Positions 15,210 to 23,091 are shown, counted from the stretch's first letter. The stretch is 27,946 nt of DNA from Pelomonas sp036404855 (GCF_036404855.1 NZ_DASWYS010000185.1:1-27946); one strand, 5' to 3'. Program-made: numbers and translations. The notes: generated by a model not told the origin, from the letters alone.

Positions 15210-15877
15210 CAGACGCCGTACCGTTCTCGATAGGCCAGCACGGCCGGGCGGTGCGCGGCCAGCTCGGGCGCGCCCTCCAGATAGGCCAGCAGATCGGCCA
15301 GGCCCGCCACGGCGACCACCGGCAGGCCGTAGCGCTCCTGCACCTGCTGCACCGCCGACAGCGGGCTGTCGACGCCGCCCTCGGCCGCCTTCTCCTGACG
15401 GTCCAGCGCGATGGACACGCCGCAGGGCGTCGCGCCGGCGGCCTCGATCATCTGGATGGACTCGCGCACCGAGGTGCCGGCGGAGATGACGTCGTCGATG
15501 ATGAGCACGCGGCCCTGGACCGGTGCGCCGACGAGGTTGCCCCCCTCGCCGTGGTCCTTGGCTTCCTTGCGGTTGTACGCGAAGGGCACGTTGTGGCCAC
15601 GGCGCGCCAGTTCCATCGAGACGGCGGCGGCCAGCGTGATGCCCTTGTAGGCAGGGCCGAAGATCATGTCGAAGGCCAGGCCCGACGCGATCAGGCGCTC
15701 GGCGTAGAAGCCGGCGAGGCGGCCGAGCTTGGCGCCGTCGTCGAACAGGCCGGCGTTGAAAAAGTAGGGGCTGAGCCGCCCCGCCTTGGTCTTGAACTCG
15801 CCGAAACGCAGCACGCCCGCCTGCACGGCAAAGGCGACGAAGGACTGGGCGAGGGAATCGGCGGGCGCGGCGGACAT
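15209..15877 (-). CDS. pyrE: Orotate phosphoribosyltransferase
   Basis: This 222-residue cytoplasmic enzyme makes orotidine 5-phosphate from orotate and PRPP in pyrimidine synthesis. The PRPP-binding motif VLIIDDVISAGTS is at residues 124-136. The catalytic flexible loop YNRKEAKDHGEGG is at 101-113, and the substrate segment RLSPYFFNAGLF is near 34-45. Start and length match the family. It shares a single base with the downstream DUF4124 gene. A terminator of the upstream TonB receptor gene lies just before it, so pyrE probably has its own promoter, which I cannot pinpoint. The 19 bases before the ATG contain no strong ribosome site. Confidence 0.97.
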   Translation of the reverse strand: MSAAPADSLAQSFVAFAVQAGVLRFGEFKTKAGRLSPYFFNAGLFDDGAKLGRLAGFYAERLIASGLAFDMIFGPAYKGITLAAAVSMELARRGHNVPFAYNRKEAKDHGEGGNLVGAPVQGRVLIIDDVISAGTSVRESIQMIEAAGATPCGVSIALDRQEKAAEGGVDSPLSAVQQVQERYGLPVVAVAGLADLLAYLEGAPELAAHRPAVLAYRERYGV

Positions 15878-15896
15878 GGCGAAAGATTCTAGGGGC

Positions 15897-15931
15897 CAAA
15901 AAACAGGCCCGGCTCCCGTGGGAGCCGGGCC
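15897..15931 (-). terminator. Intrinsic terminator of the TonB receptor gene
   Basis: GGCCCGGCTCCC (15906-15917) and GGGAGCCGGGCC (15920-15931) are perfect twelve-base complements. Read on the minus strand, the hairpin is followed by TGTTTTTTGG, a six-U tract. It lies 34 bp past the stop of the receptor gene and just upstream of pyrE, so it separates the two minus-strand units. Confidence 0.88.
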
Positions 15932-15964
15932 CTCGGCCGGGCCTCGCCGGGTTGGGGGGCTCGC

Positions 15965-18286
15965 CTAGAAGCTGGCCTTGAACTGCACGCCGTAGCTGCG
16001 CGGCTCGTTGACGATGCCGGTCAGGTTGTCGAAGTCGATGGCGGCGACGACCTGGCGGTGGTTGGTGATGTTGCGGGAATAGGCCGCGACCTCGTACTTG
16101 CCGTTGTTCCATCCGTAGCCGACGCGCAGGCCGCCTTCCAGCGCCGACTTCGCCCGGTACTCGACGGCCTCGTACAGGAACATGTTGTATTTGTCCTTGT
16201 AGGCCCAGTCGGTCAGCACGGTCAGCTCGCCGGCGCCGAGGGAGGTGCTGTACTTCAGCGTCCAGTTCCACACCACCTTGGGCGCGCGCGGCAGCGGGTT
16301 CCCGTTGATGCTGACGGTGCCCGCCAGCGGGCCGGCTGGGTCCAGCACCGTGCAGCCGGTGTTGGCCTCCAGGAACTGGAAGCCGGCGTTGCCGCAGGGC
16401 AGCACGAAGAGGTTGGGGTCCTTGATCTTCGTGTCGTTGTACGAGAAGCCCAACGTGGTGCGCCAGTCGCGCGCGATGATGGCCTGCGCATCGATCTCGA
16501 AGCCCTGGCCTTCGGCCTTGGCGGCATTGACGAGGCGGTTCTGGTTGGTGGAGCCGGAACCTGCCGTGAGCTGCATGTCCTTCACGCGGTACTTGAACAC
16601 CGTGCCGCTGATGCGTGCGGTGTTGTCCAGCAGGTCGGCCTTGAAGCCGGCCTCAATGGACAGCACCTTCTCGGAGTTGGCGATGGAGATTGAGTCGCCG
16701 AACAGCACGCGGCCCTGGATGGACGGGGCACGGTAGCCTGTGGCGACGCGCGCGAACAGGCTGGTGGCCTTGTCGACGTTGTAGTTGGCGCCGAGGTCCC
16801 AGCTCCAGTTGGACGAGGAGGGGTGGGCGAAGAACGGGCCGATGATGTCGACGTTGTTGGCCTTGCCGGGTGTCCAGGTGCGCACGGCGTCGAAGTCCTT
16901 CTTGTCGTTGGTGTAGCGCAGGCCACCGCGGATCTTGAAGTCGGGCGTGACGGCGAAGTTCACGTTGCCAAAGGCGGCCCAGGACTTGGCTTCCTGGTGC
17001 TGCACGGCGTAGCCGTTCTGCGGGTCGCCGGGCGCGAAGCTGTCGAAGTTGAAGCTGTCCACCTGCAGCTTCTCGTTGAAGTAGTACAGGCCCGCGATCC
17101 ACTGCAGCGGGTCGCTCGTGTTGGACTGCAGGCGGAACTCCTGCGTCGTCTGGCGCAGGTAGGGGATGCCGTCGGCCGTCTGCGAATCGAAAGGGATGAC
17201 GGACGGGTAGGGCGTCGTCGAGCCCGAGGGGGAATACTTCGGGCCGTCCGGGATGCCGCAGAAGCGGCAGCCGAAGCCACCGTCCACATCGCCGCGGCTG
17301 TAGAACTTGGCGCGATCGTGGGCGGTGATGGAGTACAGCGACATGCCGTCGAAGTCCCAGCGCAGGCGCGCACTGACCTCGCTGGACTTCAGCGTCTGGG
17401 AGTTGTAGCCGTCGGTGGGGTAGTAGCTGTCGTCGTAGCCGTCGACGAGGTCGTTGCTGCCGCGCTTGATGATGTTGGCACGGAAGGTCGTGGCCGTGCC
17501 CTTGAAGTCGCGGGCCTGGACCTTGAAGAGGGCGGAGAAGCCGCCGTTCTTGTAGGCGGCTTGCAGGCGCAGTGCCTTGTCGTTGTAGCCCTCGAGGTCG
17601 GACGTGGCGTCCGGTAGCGGGTTGTGCACGCGGTTGTCCTGGCGCTGCACGATGCCGGCCACGCGCATCTGCCAGTCCTGGTTCAGCGGCACGTTGACGG
17701 CGGCTTCCAGGTTGGCGGAGTTCCAGCGGCCGTAGCTGAAGTTGGCGAAGCCCTCCAGGCGCTTGCCGGGTTTGGCCGAGTCGAACTTCATGACGCCGGC
17801 CGGCGAGTTGCGACCGAAAAGCGTGCCCTGCGGGCCGCGCAGCAGCTCCACCTGCTCCATGTCGAACACCGGGAAGCCCTTGAGCGCGATGCTCTCCTGC
17901 ACGACATCGTCGTAGACCAGGCCCACCGGCTGCGAGGCGTTCATGTCGAAGTCGGTGTTGCCCAGGCCACGGACGTAGAAGCGCGGGAAGGTGCGGCCGT
18001 AGTCGGATTCGATGTTCAGGCTGGGAACGCGGCCCGAGAGCGTGCGCACGTCCTGACCACTGGCGTTGTAGGTGTCCAGCTCCTCCGACTTGATGGCCGA
18101 GATGGACAGCGGCACCTCCTTCAGGTTCTCGGCCCGGCGGCTGCCGGTCACGATGACAGCTTCGAGCTGGCTGACGTCCTTCTTGGCTTCGGGCGCCGGC
18201 GCGGCTTGCGCCACGGCGGCCTGCATCGGGAATGCGGCGCCCAGTGCCAGGGCGAGAAGCGTTGGGGAGATGCGGGTGTTCGGCAT
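15965..18286 (-). CDS. TonB-dependent outer-membrane receptor
   Basis: This 773-residue protein is a TonB-dependent receptor. A signal peptide (about residues 1-28, ending AVAQA) is followed by a TonB-box-like segment near 40-48 (QLEAVIVTG). The plug domain is at about 50-175 (VPLSISAI, VRGLGNTDF, VELLRGPQGTLFGRNSPAGVM), then the beta-barrel, ending in the aromatic GVQFKASF expected for outer-membrane insertion. No N-terminal signalling extension is present, and no FecIR-like pair is nearby. Cysteines C340 and C343 form a CxxC in a presumed surface loop, and a second pair lies near the C-terminal third. GAGGA (complement of 18293-18297) sits 6 bp before the ATG. The ligand is unknown; plug features resemble receptors for siderophores and complex organics. 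Confidence 0.95.
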   Translation of the reverse strand: MPNTRISPTLLALALGAAFPMQAAVAQAAPAPEAKKDVSQLEAVIVTGSRRAENLKEVPLSISAIKSEELDTYNASGQDVRTLSGRVPSLNIESDYGRTFPRFYVRGLGNTDFDMNASQPVGLVYDDVVQESIALKGFPVFDMEQVELLRGPQGTLFGRNSPAGVMKFDSAKPGKRLEGFANFSYGRWNSANLEAAVNVPLNQDWQMRVAGIVQRQDNRVHNPLPDATSDLEGYNDKALRLQAAYKNGGFSALFKVQARDFKGTATTFRANIIKRGSNDLVDGYDDSYYPTDGYNSQTLKSSEVSARLRWDFDGMSLYSITAHDRAKFYSRGDVDGGFGCRFCGIPDGPKYSPSGSTTPYPSVIPFDSQTADGIPYLRQTTQEFRLQSNTSDPLQWIAGLYYFNEKLQVDSFNFDSFAPGDPQNGYAVQHQEAKSWAAFGNVNFAVTPDFKIRGGLRYTNDKKDFDAVRTWTPGKANNVDIIGPFFAHPSSSNWSWDLGANYNVDKATSLFARVATGYRAPSIQGRVLFGDSISIANSEKVLSIEAGFKADLLDNTARISGTVFKYRVKDMQLTAGSGSTNQNRLVNAAKAEGQGFEIDAQAIIARDWRTTLGFSYNDTKIKDPNLFVLPCGNAGFQFLEANTGCTVLDPAGPLAGTVSINGNPLPRAPKVVWNWTLKYSTSLGAGELTVLTDWAYKDKYNMFLYEAVEYRAKSALEGGLRVGYGWNNGKYEVAAYSRNITNHRQVVAAIDFDNLTGIVNEPRSYGVQFKASF

Positions 18287-18355
18287 GAGAAATCCTCGGG
18301 TTGGCGGGGGAGGGACATGCGGGACGAAACGGGCGCTTGTGACGCCTCTGGATTT

Positions 18356-18369
18356 CTACGGGATCGTAG
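18356..18369. other. Small inverted repeat upstream of the TonB receptor
   Basis: CTACG (18356-18360) and CGTAG (18365-18369) flank GGAT, 70 bp upstream of the receptor start and inside the 179-bp gap shared with xthA. It might be an operator half-site pair, but it is short. It does not match a Fur box. No clear promoter for either divergent gene was identified in this gap. Confidence 0.2.
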
Positions 18370-18465
18370 GGATCACATGACGGTTCCATGATGAAAGCCG
18401 GCACGGTGTGTTGTGCATTTGCTGCACTGCGATACTTGTTCGTACCAACCCTCTCCCTAGTTCCG

Positions 18466-19248
18466 ATGCGCTTCATCACCGCGAATCTCAACGGCGTGCG
18501 GTCCGCCGCCAGCAAGGGCTTCTTCGACTGGCTGGACCAGCAGCGGGCCGACGCGGTCGGCGTGCAGGAGCTCAAGGCGCAGGCCGACGTCGTCGAGGCC
18601 AAGTTCCGCAGCTGCGACAAACTCGAAGGCCACTTCCACTACGCCGAGAAGAAGGGCTACTCGGGCGTGGGCCTGTACGCCAGGGAAGAACCCAGCGATG
18701 TCCTCACGGGGCTGGGCATCGCCGAGTTCGACAGTGAGGGGCGCTGGGTCGAGAAGCGCTTCGACAAGCCGGGCCGCAAGCTCAGCCTCATCAGCGTCTA
18801 CTTTCCCAGCGGCACCAGCGGTGAGGAACGCCAGGCGGTCAAGTACCGCTTCCTCGATGCGATGTACCCGCACCTTCAGGCGCTCAAGGGTGAGCGCGAG
18901 TTCATCCTTGTGGCCGACGTCAACATCGCCCACAAGGAGATCGACCTGAAGAACTGGCGCGGCAACCAGAAGAACAGCGGCTTCCTGCCCGAGGAGCGCG
19001 CCTGGATGACGCGGCTGCTGGACGAGGGCGGGCTGGTCGACGTGTTCCGCACGCTGAACCAGAACGCCGAGCAATACACCTGGTGGAGCAACCGCGGCAA
19101 CGCGCGTGCCAACAATGTGGGATGGCGGCTGGACTACCACCTCGCCACGCCCGGCATCGCCGCGCTGGCGCGCGCGGAGACCATCTACACCGGCCAGATG
19201 TTCAGCGACCACGCACCGCTGACCATCGACTACGACTTCTCCCTCTGA
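18466..19248 (+). CDS. xthA: Exodeoxyribonuclease III
   Basis: This 260-residue enzyme is the exonuclease III/AP endonuclease of base-excision repair. Residues of the family active site are present: N7 (TANLNGVRS), E35 (VGVQELKAQ), D151 and N153 (VADVNIAH), D223 (RLDYHLATP), and D248-H249 (FSDHAPLTIDY). I chose the ATG at 18466 because MRFITANLNGVRSA is the usual start. The frame is open to 18388, but that upstream stretch reads as non-coding, and it diverges from the TonB receptor gene. There is no strong ribosome site. Downstream, 181 bp separate it from the next gene, with no clear terminator. Confidence 0.97.
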   Translation: MRFITANLNGVRSAASKGFFDWLDQQRADAVGVQELKAQADVVEAKFRSCDKLEGHFHYAEKKGYSGVGLYAREEPSDVLTGLGIAEFDSEGRWVEKRFDKPGRKLSLISVYFPSGTSGEERQAVKYRFLDAMYPHLQALKGEREFILVADVNIAHKEIDLKNWRGNQKNSGFLPEERAWMTRLLDEGGLVDVFRTLNQNAEQYTWWSNRGNARANNVGWRLDYHLATPGIAALARAETIYTGQMFSDHAPLTIDYDFSL

Positions 19249-19429
19249 TCCTGGCGGCCCCGCAATGCGGCGTAACCAGCCGCTACGGGGTGGGGGTGCC
19301 TCCTACAGCGCGTCGGGCCACGTGCCGACGTCGTGCGAGAGGACCGCGTCCTAGAGTGGGCTCCAGCCGGTGGAAATGCCCGGCCTTGCCGCCCGGCCCT
19401 TCGCCGGTCTCGCTTCAAAGGAGTTCCCC

Positions 19430-19783
19430 ATGTCCCACCTCAAGACCGTCACCACAGCCCTGACCGCCGCCGTTCTCGTGGGCGGCATCGGCCTCGCCTT
19501 CGCCCAGAGCGATGAGCAGAACCAGCCCGCCGAGCCCATGGCAGCGGCCACTACGGGCCCCACCAGCGAGCAGACGCCCGCCGATCCGAACGCGCTGCCG
19601 GCGGCCGACACCACCGCGCAGATGCCGCAGCAAACGCCTGCGGACGATCCGGCCCGCACCACGCCGCCGGTGGACACCACGGCCACTGCGCTGCCGAGCG
19701 ACACCCCGACGGCCAGTGACAACACCTATCGGGCCCCCACCACTTCGGGTGACGAGCCCGCCCCCCGCGCCGACCGCAACTGA
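19430..19783 (+). CDS. Small exported Ala/Pro/Thr/Asp-rich protein
   Basis: I do not recognise this 117-residue protein. It starts with a clear signal peptide (MSHLKTVTTALTAAVLVGGI, cleavage predicted after AFA at residue 25). The mature part of 92 residues has about two thirds Ala, Pro, Thr and Asp, no Cys and almost no hydrophobic clusters, so it is likely disordered. QTPAD occurs twice. The ribosome site AAGGAG (19418-19423) lies 6 bp before the ATG and is the best in this part of the window, which argues that the gene is real and well translated. It is followed after 36 bp by the first YkuD-fold gene on the same strand. Envelope association is inferred from context only. Confidence 0.8.
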   Translation: MSHLKTVTTALTAAVLVGGIGLAFAQSDEQNQPAEPMAAATTGPTSEQTPADPNALPAADTTAQMPQQTPADDPARTTPPVDTTATALPSDTPTASDNTYRAPTTSGDEPAPRADRN

Positions 19784-19819
19784 TCGCGCGGACCTCGGCA
19801 GCCCGCTCCGGCAACGGCC

Positions 19820-20632
19820 ATGCGTTTTGGAGCGCGCGCCGAGCTCGACGCCGCCGCGAAGCGGCGCGACATCCTCGTCGGCCTGGCCCAGGGTGGCCTC
19901 ATCGCCGCCCTGGCGCTGGCCGTGCTGTTCTTCGCCTTCGGCGACAGGTTCAAGGCGCGCAAGCCGGCGCTTGCGGGCGCCCCCCATGCGGCCGCGCCCG
20001 CGCCCCCGCCGATCATCGAACGGCGGCTGGACTTCGGCAGCGTCCGCGCCCCGAGCGACGTGAGTCGCGTCGCGGCCTGGGCCGTGCGCGAAGCCGACAA
20101 CGGCATCGTGCCCTTCGCCATCGTCGACAAGCGCCGCGCTCAGGTGTACGTCTTCAACCCGGGCGGCCGTCTGCTCGGCACCAGCCCGGTGCTGCTGGGC
20201 TATGCGGCCGGCGACCTGTCGGTGGCCGGCATCGGCCAGAAGGCCATCGAGGACATCAAGCCGCAGGAGCGCACGACGCCGGCCGGCCGGTTCGTGTCGG
20301 AGCCGGGCCGCAACTCGCTGGGCCATGAGGTCGTCTGGGTCGACTACGGTGCCGCCGTTTCGATGCACCGGGTGCGTGCCACCAACCCCAAGGAGCGCCG
20401 GCTGGAGCGTCTGGCGACCAAGACGGCGGCCGACAACCGCATCAGCTGGGGCTGCATCAACGTCCCGGTGGACTTCTTCGACCACACGGTCTGGCCCCAG
20501 CTCGGTCGAGGCCGCGCCATCGTCTACGTGCTGCCCGAGCGCAGCCCGCTGACCGCCTTCTTCCCGGCCGCCGCCGCACCGCAGCTGCTGGCCCAGGCGG
20601 GCTCGCGCAGAGGTAACAGCGCCAAACCGTGA
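19820..20632 (+). CDS. Membrane-anchored YkuD-fold L,D-transpeptidase-like protein
   Basis: This 270-residue protein has a short basic N-terminus, one membrane helix at about residues 20-40 and an Ala/Pro-rich linker, then a YkuD-like domain at about 95-240 in the periplasm. L,D-transpeptidases cross-link peptidoglycan or attach proteins to it using a Cys in an [S/T]HGC motif. Here the motif is S209-W210-G211-C212-I213-N214, so the nucleophile is kept but the usual His is Trp. The upstream catalytic His candidate is H183 (SMHRVRATNPKERRLERLA), 29 residues before the Cys, farther than the 17-18 usual in the family. The downstream gene is a paralogue. The ribosome site is weak. Activity is plausible but unproven. 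Confidence 0.82.
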   Translation: MRFGARAELDAAAKRRDILVGLAQGGLIAALALAVLFFAFGDRFKARKPALAGAPHAAAPAPPPIIERRLDFGSVRAPSDVSRVAAWAVREADNGIVPFAIVDKRRAQVYVFNPGGRLLGTSPVLLGYAAGDLSVAGIGQKAIEDIKPQERTTPAGRFVSEPGRNSLGHEVVWVDYGAAVSMHRVRATNPKERRLERLATKTAADNRISWGCINVPVDFFDHTVWPQLGRGRAIVYVLPERSPLTAFFPAAAAPQLLAQAGSRRGNSAKP

Positions 20633-20722
20633 ACTCCTTGTCTGTCGGTTACAAGCCCCCCTTCCTAGACTGCCCTGCAGGGGTGACGCGAAGTCTGCGA
20701 CGCCCGGCACAAGGGGCATCGA

Positions 20723-21349
20723 GTGGGCAGCAGCTGGGCAGATCGGGCGAGGGCCGGGGTGTTGGGGGCCGCCGCCGCGTGCGGCCTCTTGGCCGCGTCG
20801 GGTGCGGCTGCGCAGGCCGCGTTGACCGCCTTGAGGCCGGTCGCGGCTGATGCTCAGGACGAGCGCCCCTTCGCCATCGTCGACAAGCGCGCCGCGACGT
20901 TGTCCGTCTACGCAGCTGACGGCCGCCTGGTCGGCCGCGCGCCGGTCCTGCTCGGGTTGACGCCGGGCGACGCCGAGCCGTCCAGCGCGCGCGGCAAGGC
21001 GCCGTCGGCGCTGACGGCCCACGAGCGCGTGACGCCATCCGGCCGCTTCGAGGCCCAGCCCGGCCGCAACCTGAGCGGCGAGCGCATCGTCTGGTTCGAC
21101 TACGAAGCCAATCTCGCGATCCACCGGTTGCGCCCTGCGCCGGCGCACCAGCGCCGCCCCGAGCGTCTGGTCTCGGCCAATCTGCAGGATCGCCGCATCA
21201 CGCTGGGCTGCGTCGTGGTCGACTCCACCTTCTTCGATCAGGTCGTGCTGCCCACGCTGGGTGCGGGCAGCAGCCTCGTCTACATCCTGCCCGAGCGCGC
21301 GCCCCTCGTCGCGTCAGCCGGGGGCGCGCCCCACGCGGCTGCGCCCTAG
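20723..21349 (+). CDS. Exported YkuD-fold paralogue with reduced active-site motif
   Basis: This 208-residue protein is a tandem paralogue of the gene before it. Both share PFAIVDKR, GRL-G-PVLLG, TP-GRF and PGRN blocks in the same order. It carries an N-terminal signal sequence (about residues 10-31, possible cleavage after AAAQA) instead of an internal anchor. H134 (LAIHRLRP) and C163 are kept with the same 29-residue spacing, but the motif is T160-L161-G162-C163-V164-V165, so the usual His and the Asn/Arg after the Cys are both lost. The start is GTG at 20723, supported by AAGGGG (20711-20716) 6 bp upstream. A transpeptidase, a wall-binding relative or a pseudo-enzyme are all possible. Confidence 0.8.
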   Translation: MGSSWADRARAGVLGAAAACGLLAASGAAAQAALTALRPVAADAQDERPFAIVDKRAATLSVYAADGRLVGRAPVLLGLTPGDAEPSSARGKAPSALTAHERVTPSGRFEAQPGRNLSGERIVWFDYEANLAIHRLRPAPAHQRRPERLVSANLQDRRITLGCVVVDSTFFDQVVLPTLGAGSSLVYILPERAPLVASAGGAPHAAAP

Positions 21350-21355
21350 CGCAAA

Positions 21356-21383
21356 CCCTGGAAAACCCAGGGCAATCCCTGGG
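21356..21383. other. Mutually exclusive hairpins upstream of the peptide transporter
   Basis: CCAGGG (21367-21372) can pair with CCCTGG before it (21356-21361). Extended to CCCAGGG (21366-21372), it can instead pair perfectly with CCCTGGG after it (21377-21383). A third CCCTGG lies at 21392-21397. No U-tract follows, so this is not an evident terminator. It could be a leftover terminator of the preceding gene, a leader structure, or chance in GC-rich DNA. The rest of the 129-bp gap shows no clear promoter. Confidence 0.3.
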
Positions 21384-21478
21384 GCGCTCGTCCCTGGAAA
21401 GCGACCCTTGGGCGGGACAATCCCGGCTTTCCGCGGCGGGCCACCGCCCGCCTCCCCGGTTTACCTGGAACGACAGAC

Positions 21479-23035
21479 GTGACTACCACTTCCCCCGTGT
21501 CCGGCCAAGCGGCGACCCCGCTGGCCGGCACTGCCATTCTCGGCCAGCCCAACCAGCTCTTCGTCCTCTTCTTCACCGAGATGTGGGAGCGCTTTTCCTA
21601 CTACGGCATGCGCGCCCTGCTCGTGCTCTTCCTGATCACCGAAGCCAGCAAGGGGGGCTGGGGCTGGAGCCGTGCCGAAGCGACCAACCTCTACGGCTGG
21701 TACACGATGCTGGCCTACCTGACGCCCATCCTGGGCGGCTACATCGCCGACCGGCTGTTGGGCACGCGGCGATCGGTGCTGCTGGGCGGCTTCATCATCG
21801 CGGCCGGCCACATCGCGCTGTTCATGGATACGCTGCCGAGCTTCTACCTGGGCCTCGGGCTGGTGGTGTTGGGCACGGGCTTGTTCAAGCCCAACATCTC
21901 CGCCATCGTCGGCCAGCTGTACGGCAAGGACAACGAAGGCGCGCGTGACGGCGGCTACACGCTGTTCTACATGGGCGTGAACGCCGGCGCCTTCTTCGGC
22001 ATCTCGCTGTGCGGCTACATCGGCGAGAAGATCTCCTGGAACCTGGGCTTCGGTCTGGCGGGCCTCTTCATGATCCTGGGCGCCATCCAGTTCTGGCTCA
22101 GCCAGGGCCTGTTCGGCCGCATTGGCGACAAGATCGACGCGGCCAAGAAGGCCATGGAGGAAAAGCTCGACGACACGCCTGAGCATGTCGTGGCCGACCG
22201 CCTGAAGGCGATCTTCGTGTTCTCCTTCTTCACGATCTTCTTCTGGTTCGCCTTCGAGCAGGCCGGCGGTTCCATGACCATCTTCGCGGCCGACTACACC
22301 GACCGCACGCTGGTCGGCACCAGCGGCCTCATCTTCAAGATCGTCAACACCGCGATGACGCTGATCCCGGCGGCCATCCTGTCTTGGCTGCTGTTCAAGC
22401 TCTATCGTTCCACCGGCGGCAAGTACGCCATGGCCAATCTCTCGCTGGCCGTCGCCTTCGCCATCATCTGGGGCCTGTGCCTGTGGATGCTGGGCCGCGA
22501 GTTCGCGATGGACCAGAGCGAGGTGCCGGCCACCTGGTTCGGCGTGCTGAACAGCTTCTTCATCGTCGTGCTGGCGCCGATGTTCTCCAAGATGTGGGAG
22601 CGGCACTGGAATCCGTCCGGCCCGGTCAAGTTCGGCACCGGCCTGGTGCTGCTGGGTCTGGGTTTCGCCGTGCTGTCCTACGGCTCGGCCGGCATTCCCC
22701 AGGGCGCCAAGACGGCCCAGGTCAGCATGATGTTCCTGTCGCTGGCCTACCTTTTCCACACCATGGGCGAGCTCTGCCTGTCGCCGGTGGGCCTGTCCTA
22801 CATCTCCAAGCTGGCGCCGACGCGCCTGCTGGGCCTGATGTTCGGCGTCTGGTTCCTGAACTCGGCCATCGCCAACAAGATCGCCGGCTCCACCGGCGCC
22901 TACATCGACCAGATCTCGTCCACCTACTCGATGTCGGTCTTCTTCCTGATCTTCACTGTCATCCCCATCGGCGCCGGCGTCGTGCTGATGGCCATGACCC
23001 CGCTGATGAAGAAGTGGATGCACGGCGTTCACTGA
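21479..23035 (+). CDS. POT/PTR-family proton-coupled oligopeptide transporter
   Basis: This 518-residue inner-membrane protein imports di- and tripeptides with protons. The family ExxERFxYY motif is intact (E34, E37, R38, F39, Y41, Y42), as are GTGLFKPNIS at 132-141 and the FYMGVNAGAFFG signature at about 163-174. About fourteen hydrophobic helices are visible, with a hairpin of charged residues after the sixth (KIDAAKKAMEEKLDD). The start is GTG at 21479. No better ATG exists before the ExxERF motif, and a GTG six codons later is an alternative. The ribosome site is poor. It is followed by a clear terminator and is probably a single-gene unit. Of the Dtp-type subfamilies, I cannot say which. 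Confidence 0.93.
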   Translation: MTTTSPVSGQAATPLAGTAILGQPNQLFVLFFTEMWERFSYYGMRALLVLFLITEASKGGWGWSRAEATNLYGWYTMLAYLTPILGGYIADRLLGTRRSVLLGGFIIAAGHIALFMDTLPSFYLGLGLVVLGTGLFKPNISAIVGQLYGKDNEGARDGGYTLFYMGVNAGAFFGISLCGYIGEKISWNLGFGLAGLFMILGAIQFWLSQGLFGRIGDKIDAAKKAMEEKLDDTPEHVVADRLKAIFVFSFFTIFFWFAFEQAGGSMTIFAADYTDRTLVGTSGLIFKIVNTAMTLIPAAILSWLLFKLYRSTGGKYAMANLSLAVAFAIIWGLCLWMLGREFAMDQSEVPATWFGVLNSFFIVVLAPMFSKMWERHWNPSGPVKFGTGLVLLGLGFAVLSYGSAGIPQGAKTAQVSMMFLSLAYLFHTMGELCLSPVGLSYISKLAPTRLLGLMFGVWFLNSAIANKIAGSTGAYIDQISSTYSMSVFFLIFTVIPIGAGVVLMAMTPLMKKWMHGVH

Positions 23036-23060
23036 GCCGCGCACCATTCCTGTGCTGCCA

Positions 23061-23082
23061 AGCCGCCTCCGGGCGGCTTTTT
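23061..23082 (+). terminator. Intrinsic terminator of the peptide transporter gene
   Basis: AGCCGCC (23061-23067) and GGCGGCT (23072-23078) pair around TCCG, and the stem runs into TTTTT (23078-23082). It starts 25 bp after the transporter stop. It isolates the RND efflux operon from upstream transcription. Confidence 0.92.
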
Positions 23083-23091
23083 GCCGTGCTC

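Noticed and set aside
18287..18465. Fur box or sigma-factor signalling for the TonB receptor
   Set aside because: I could not find a GATAATGATAATCATTATC-like site. The receptor has no N-terminal signalling domain and no FecI/FecR genes are nearby.
16653..18620. 655-codon frame overlapping the TonB receptor on the same strand in another frame
   Set aside because: The receptor frame has signal peptide, plug and barrel features; this one is Arg/Pro-rich and runs through the promoter region.
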